Source: an uncultured Ruminococcus sp. | GTDB taxonomy: Bacteria > Bacillota_A > Clostridia > Oscillospirales > Ruminococcaceae | Direction: 5' to 3' | Assembly: GCA_902782875.1 (NCBI GenBank) | Contig: CACZPE010000322.1 | Location: forward strand, 1 to 6,507 | DNA: 6,507 nt | Shown: in pieces, positions 5,898 to 6,507 of the stretch | How positions within the stretch are numbered: position 1 is the stretch's first letter | Layout of the letters: each line of letters begins with the position of its first letter | Notes under the pieces: generated by a model | Databases searched by the model: none | The model's input: only the letters and a program-made list of their open reading frames with translations | What the model was told of the DNA's origin: nothing | Made by a program: the position numbers and the translations under genes

Positions 5898-6507
5898 TTA
5901 ATGCTTGAAATGGCTCGGATCAGCTGTATCTATCGTCTCAAAGGTATAACCCTTGTCCCTGAGATAGTCTATAACGTCCTGAAGATACTGCGGTGTATAC
6001 TCGACTGCATCGTGCATGAGCAGTACGGAATGATCGGCAGTCGTGCTGTTCTTCATCTCCTCTATACAGCTTTCGTAGGAGGAGCCGCTGACCGCATCGG
6101 AGGTGGCGCAGTTCCAGTCGTAGTACTCGAATCCCCTGCGGTTCATCTCCTTGATTATCCTGTCGGCAGTGGTCTTGTTGTGGTTGTTGTAGCTGCCGCC
6201 CGGGAAACGGAACGCCCACGGCGCCTTGCCCGTGACCTCTTCCACGCGGTGAAATACCATCGCAAAGTCGTCCATGAAGTCCTCCGGGCTTGCGTATATA
6301 TACTCATAGTCGTGAGTCCAGCTGTGCAGACCTATCGTGTGGCCCTCTGCGGATTCACGCAGAAGCACATCTTCCTTGCCCTCTATCGTCCAGCCTGTGA
6401 CGAAGAATGTGGCCTTTATATCGTTCTCGGCAAGTATGTCCAGTATCTCGGGAGTGTATTTCGACGGTCCGTCGTCCAAGGTGAGGTATACCACCTTTCC
6501 CTCTGTG
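5898..6507 (-). CDS. NodB-type polysaccharide deacetylase, catalytic domain (5' partial)
   Basis: The C-terminal 202 residues of a carbohydrate esterase family 4 enzyme are present; the frame is still open at the right edge. The GTG at 6494-6492 is an ordinary Val codon in GKVVYLTLDDGPS, not a start. Counting from the first complete codon (6506), the motifs are TLDDGPS with catalytic D11 and metal ligand D12, HSWTH with metal-binding H61 and H65, RFPGGS (R100), D130-W131, and LLMHDA (H165). All metal and catalytic positions are kept, so it should be active. Such enzymes remove N- or O-acetyl groups from peptidoglycan, chitin-like or xylan-like polymers. The substrate is uncertain; cell-wall GlcNAc/MurNAc is the most likely by analogy. 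A signal peptide or membrane anchor would be expected upstream. It is the first visible gene of the three-gene run. Confidence 0.93.
   Translation of the reverse strand, partial: TEGKVVYLTLDDGPSKYTPEILDILAENDIKATFFVTGWTIEGKEDVLLRESAEGHTIGLHSWTHDYEYIYASPEDFMDDFAMVFHRVEEVTGKAPWAFRFPGGSYNNHNKTTADRIIKEMNRRGFEYYDWNCATSDAVSGSSYESCIEEMKNSTTADHSVLLMHDAVEYTPQYLQDVIDYLRDKGYTFETIDTADPSHFKH

Noticed and set aside
6492..6494. GTG as the start of the polysaccharide deacetylase
   Set aside because: The frame is open to the window edge, and this codon falls inside the conserved strand leading into the TLDDGPS motif, so it is an internal Val.

Overview
The window looks like chromosomal DNA from a Gram-positive anaerobe of the class Clostridia, plausibly a gut or rumen Oscillospirales/Ruminococcus-type organism. 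This is inferred from the moderate GC content, AGGAGAGA-like ribosome binding sites, a perfect sigma-A promoter, and the gene families present (YczE/YitT-like membrane protein, MepA-like MATE transporter, NodB-type polysaccharide deacetylase). No species can be assigned from the sequence alone. There is no sign of a phage, insertion sequence, CRISPR array, tRNA or rRNA.

Left part, + strand (1-1806): the 3' end of an unrecognised gene is followed by a six-helix-type YczE/YyaS/YitT-family membrane protein with an internal repeat. Then comes a complete HAD-superfamily phosphatase of the phosphoglycolate phosphatase type. A clear intrinsic terminator (1768-1805) closes this block.

Middle, + strand (1841-3328): this is a compact, self-contained regulatory unit. 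A perfect promoter (TTGACA, 17 bp, TATAAT with an extended TG) is embedded in a symmetric double operator: two GTAAC-NN-GTTRC boxes with centres 22 bp apart. It drives a MarR-family regulator and, one base after its stop codon, a membrane-anchored alpha/beta hydrolase. The layout predicts tight autoregulation, with the hydrolase as the regulated effector. This is the most interesting part of the window.

Centre (3329-3449): convergent transcription units meet at a perfect 13-bp hairpin, probably a bidirectional terminator.

Right part, - strand (6507 down to 3450): an operon-like run holds a NodB polysaccharide deacetylase (5' end cut by the window edge), a MATE-family transporter 14 bp downstream, and an exported or membrane-anchored Ntn-hydrolase of the choloylglycine hydrolase / C45 acyltransferase type 25 bp further on. 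All three are predicted to act at or outside the membrane, which fits an envelope or small-molecule interaction role, but their joint function is not known.

Several gene starts were set by ribosome binding sites rather than the longest reading frame: 1915 (not 1879), 2408 (not 2348), 4475 (not 4514). The deacetylase continues past the right edge.
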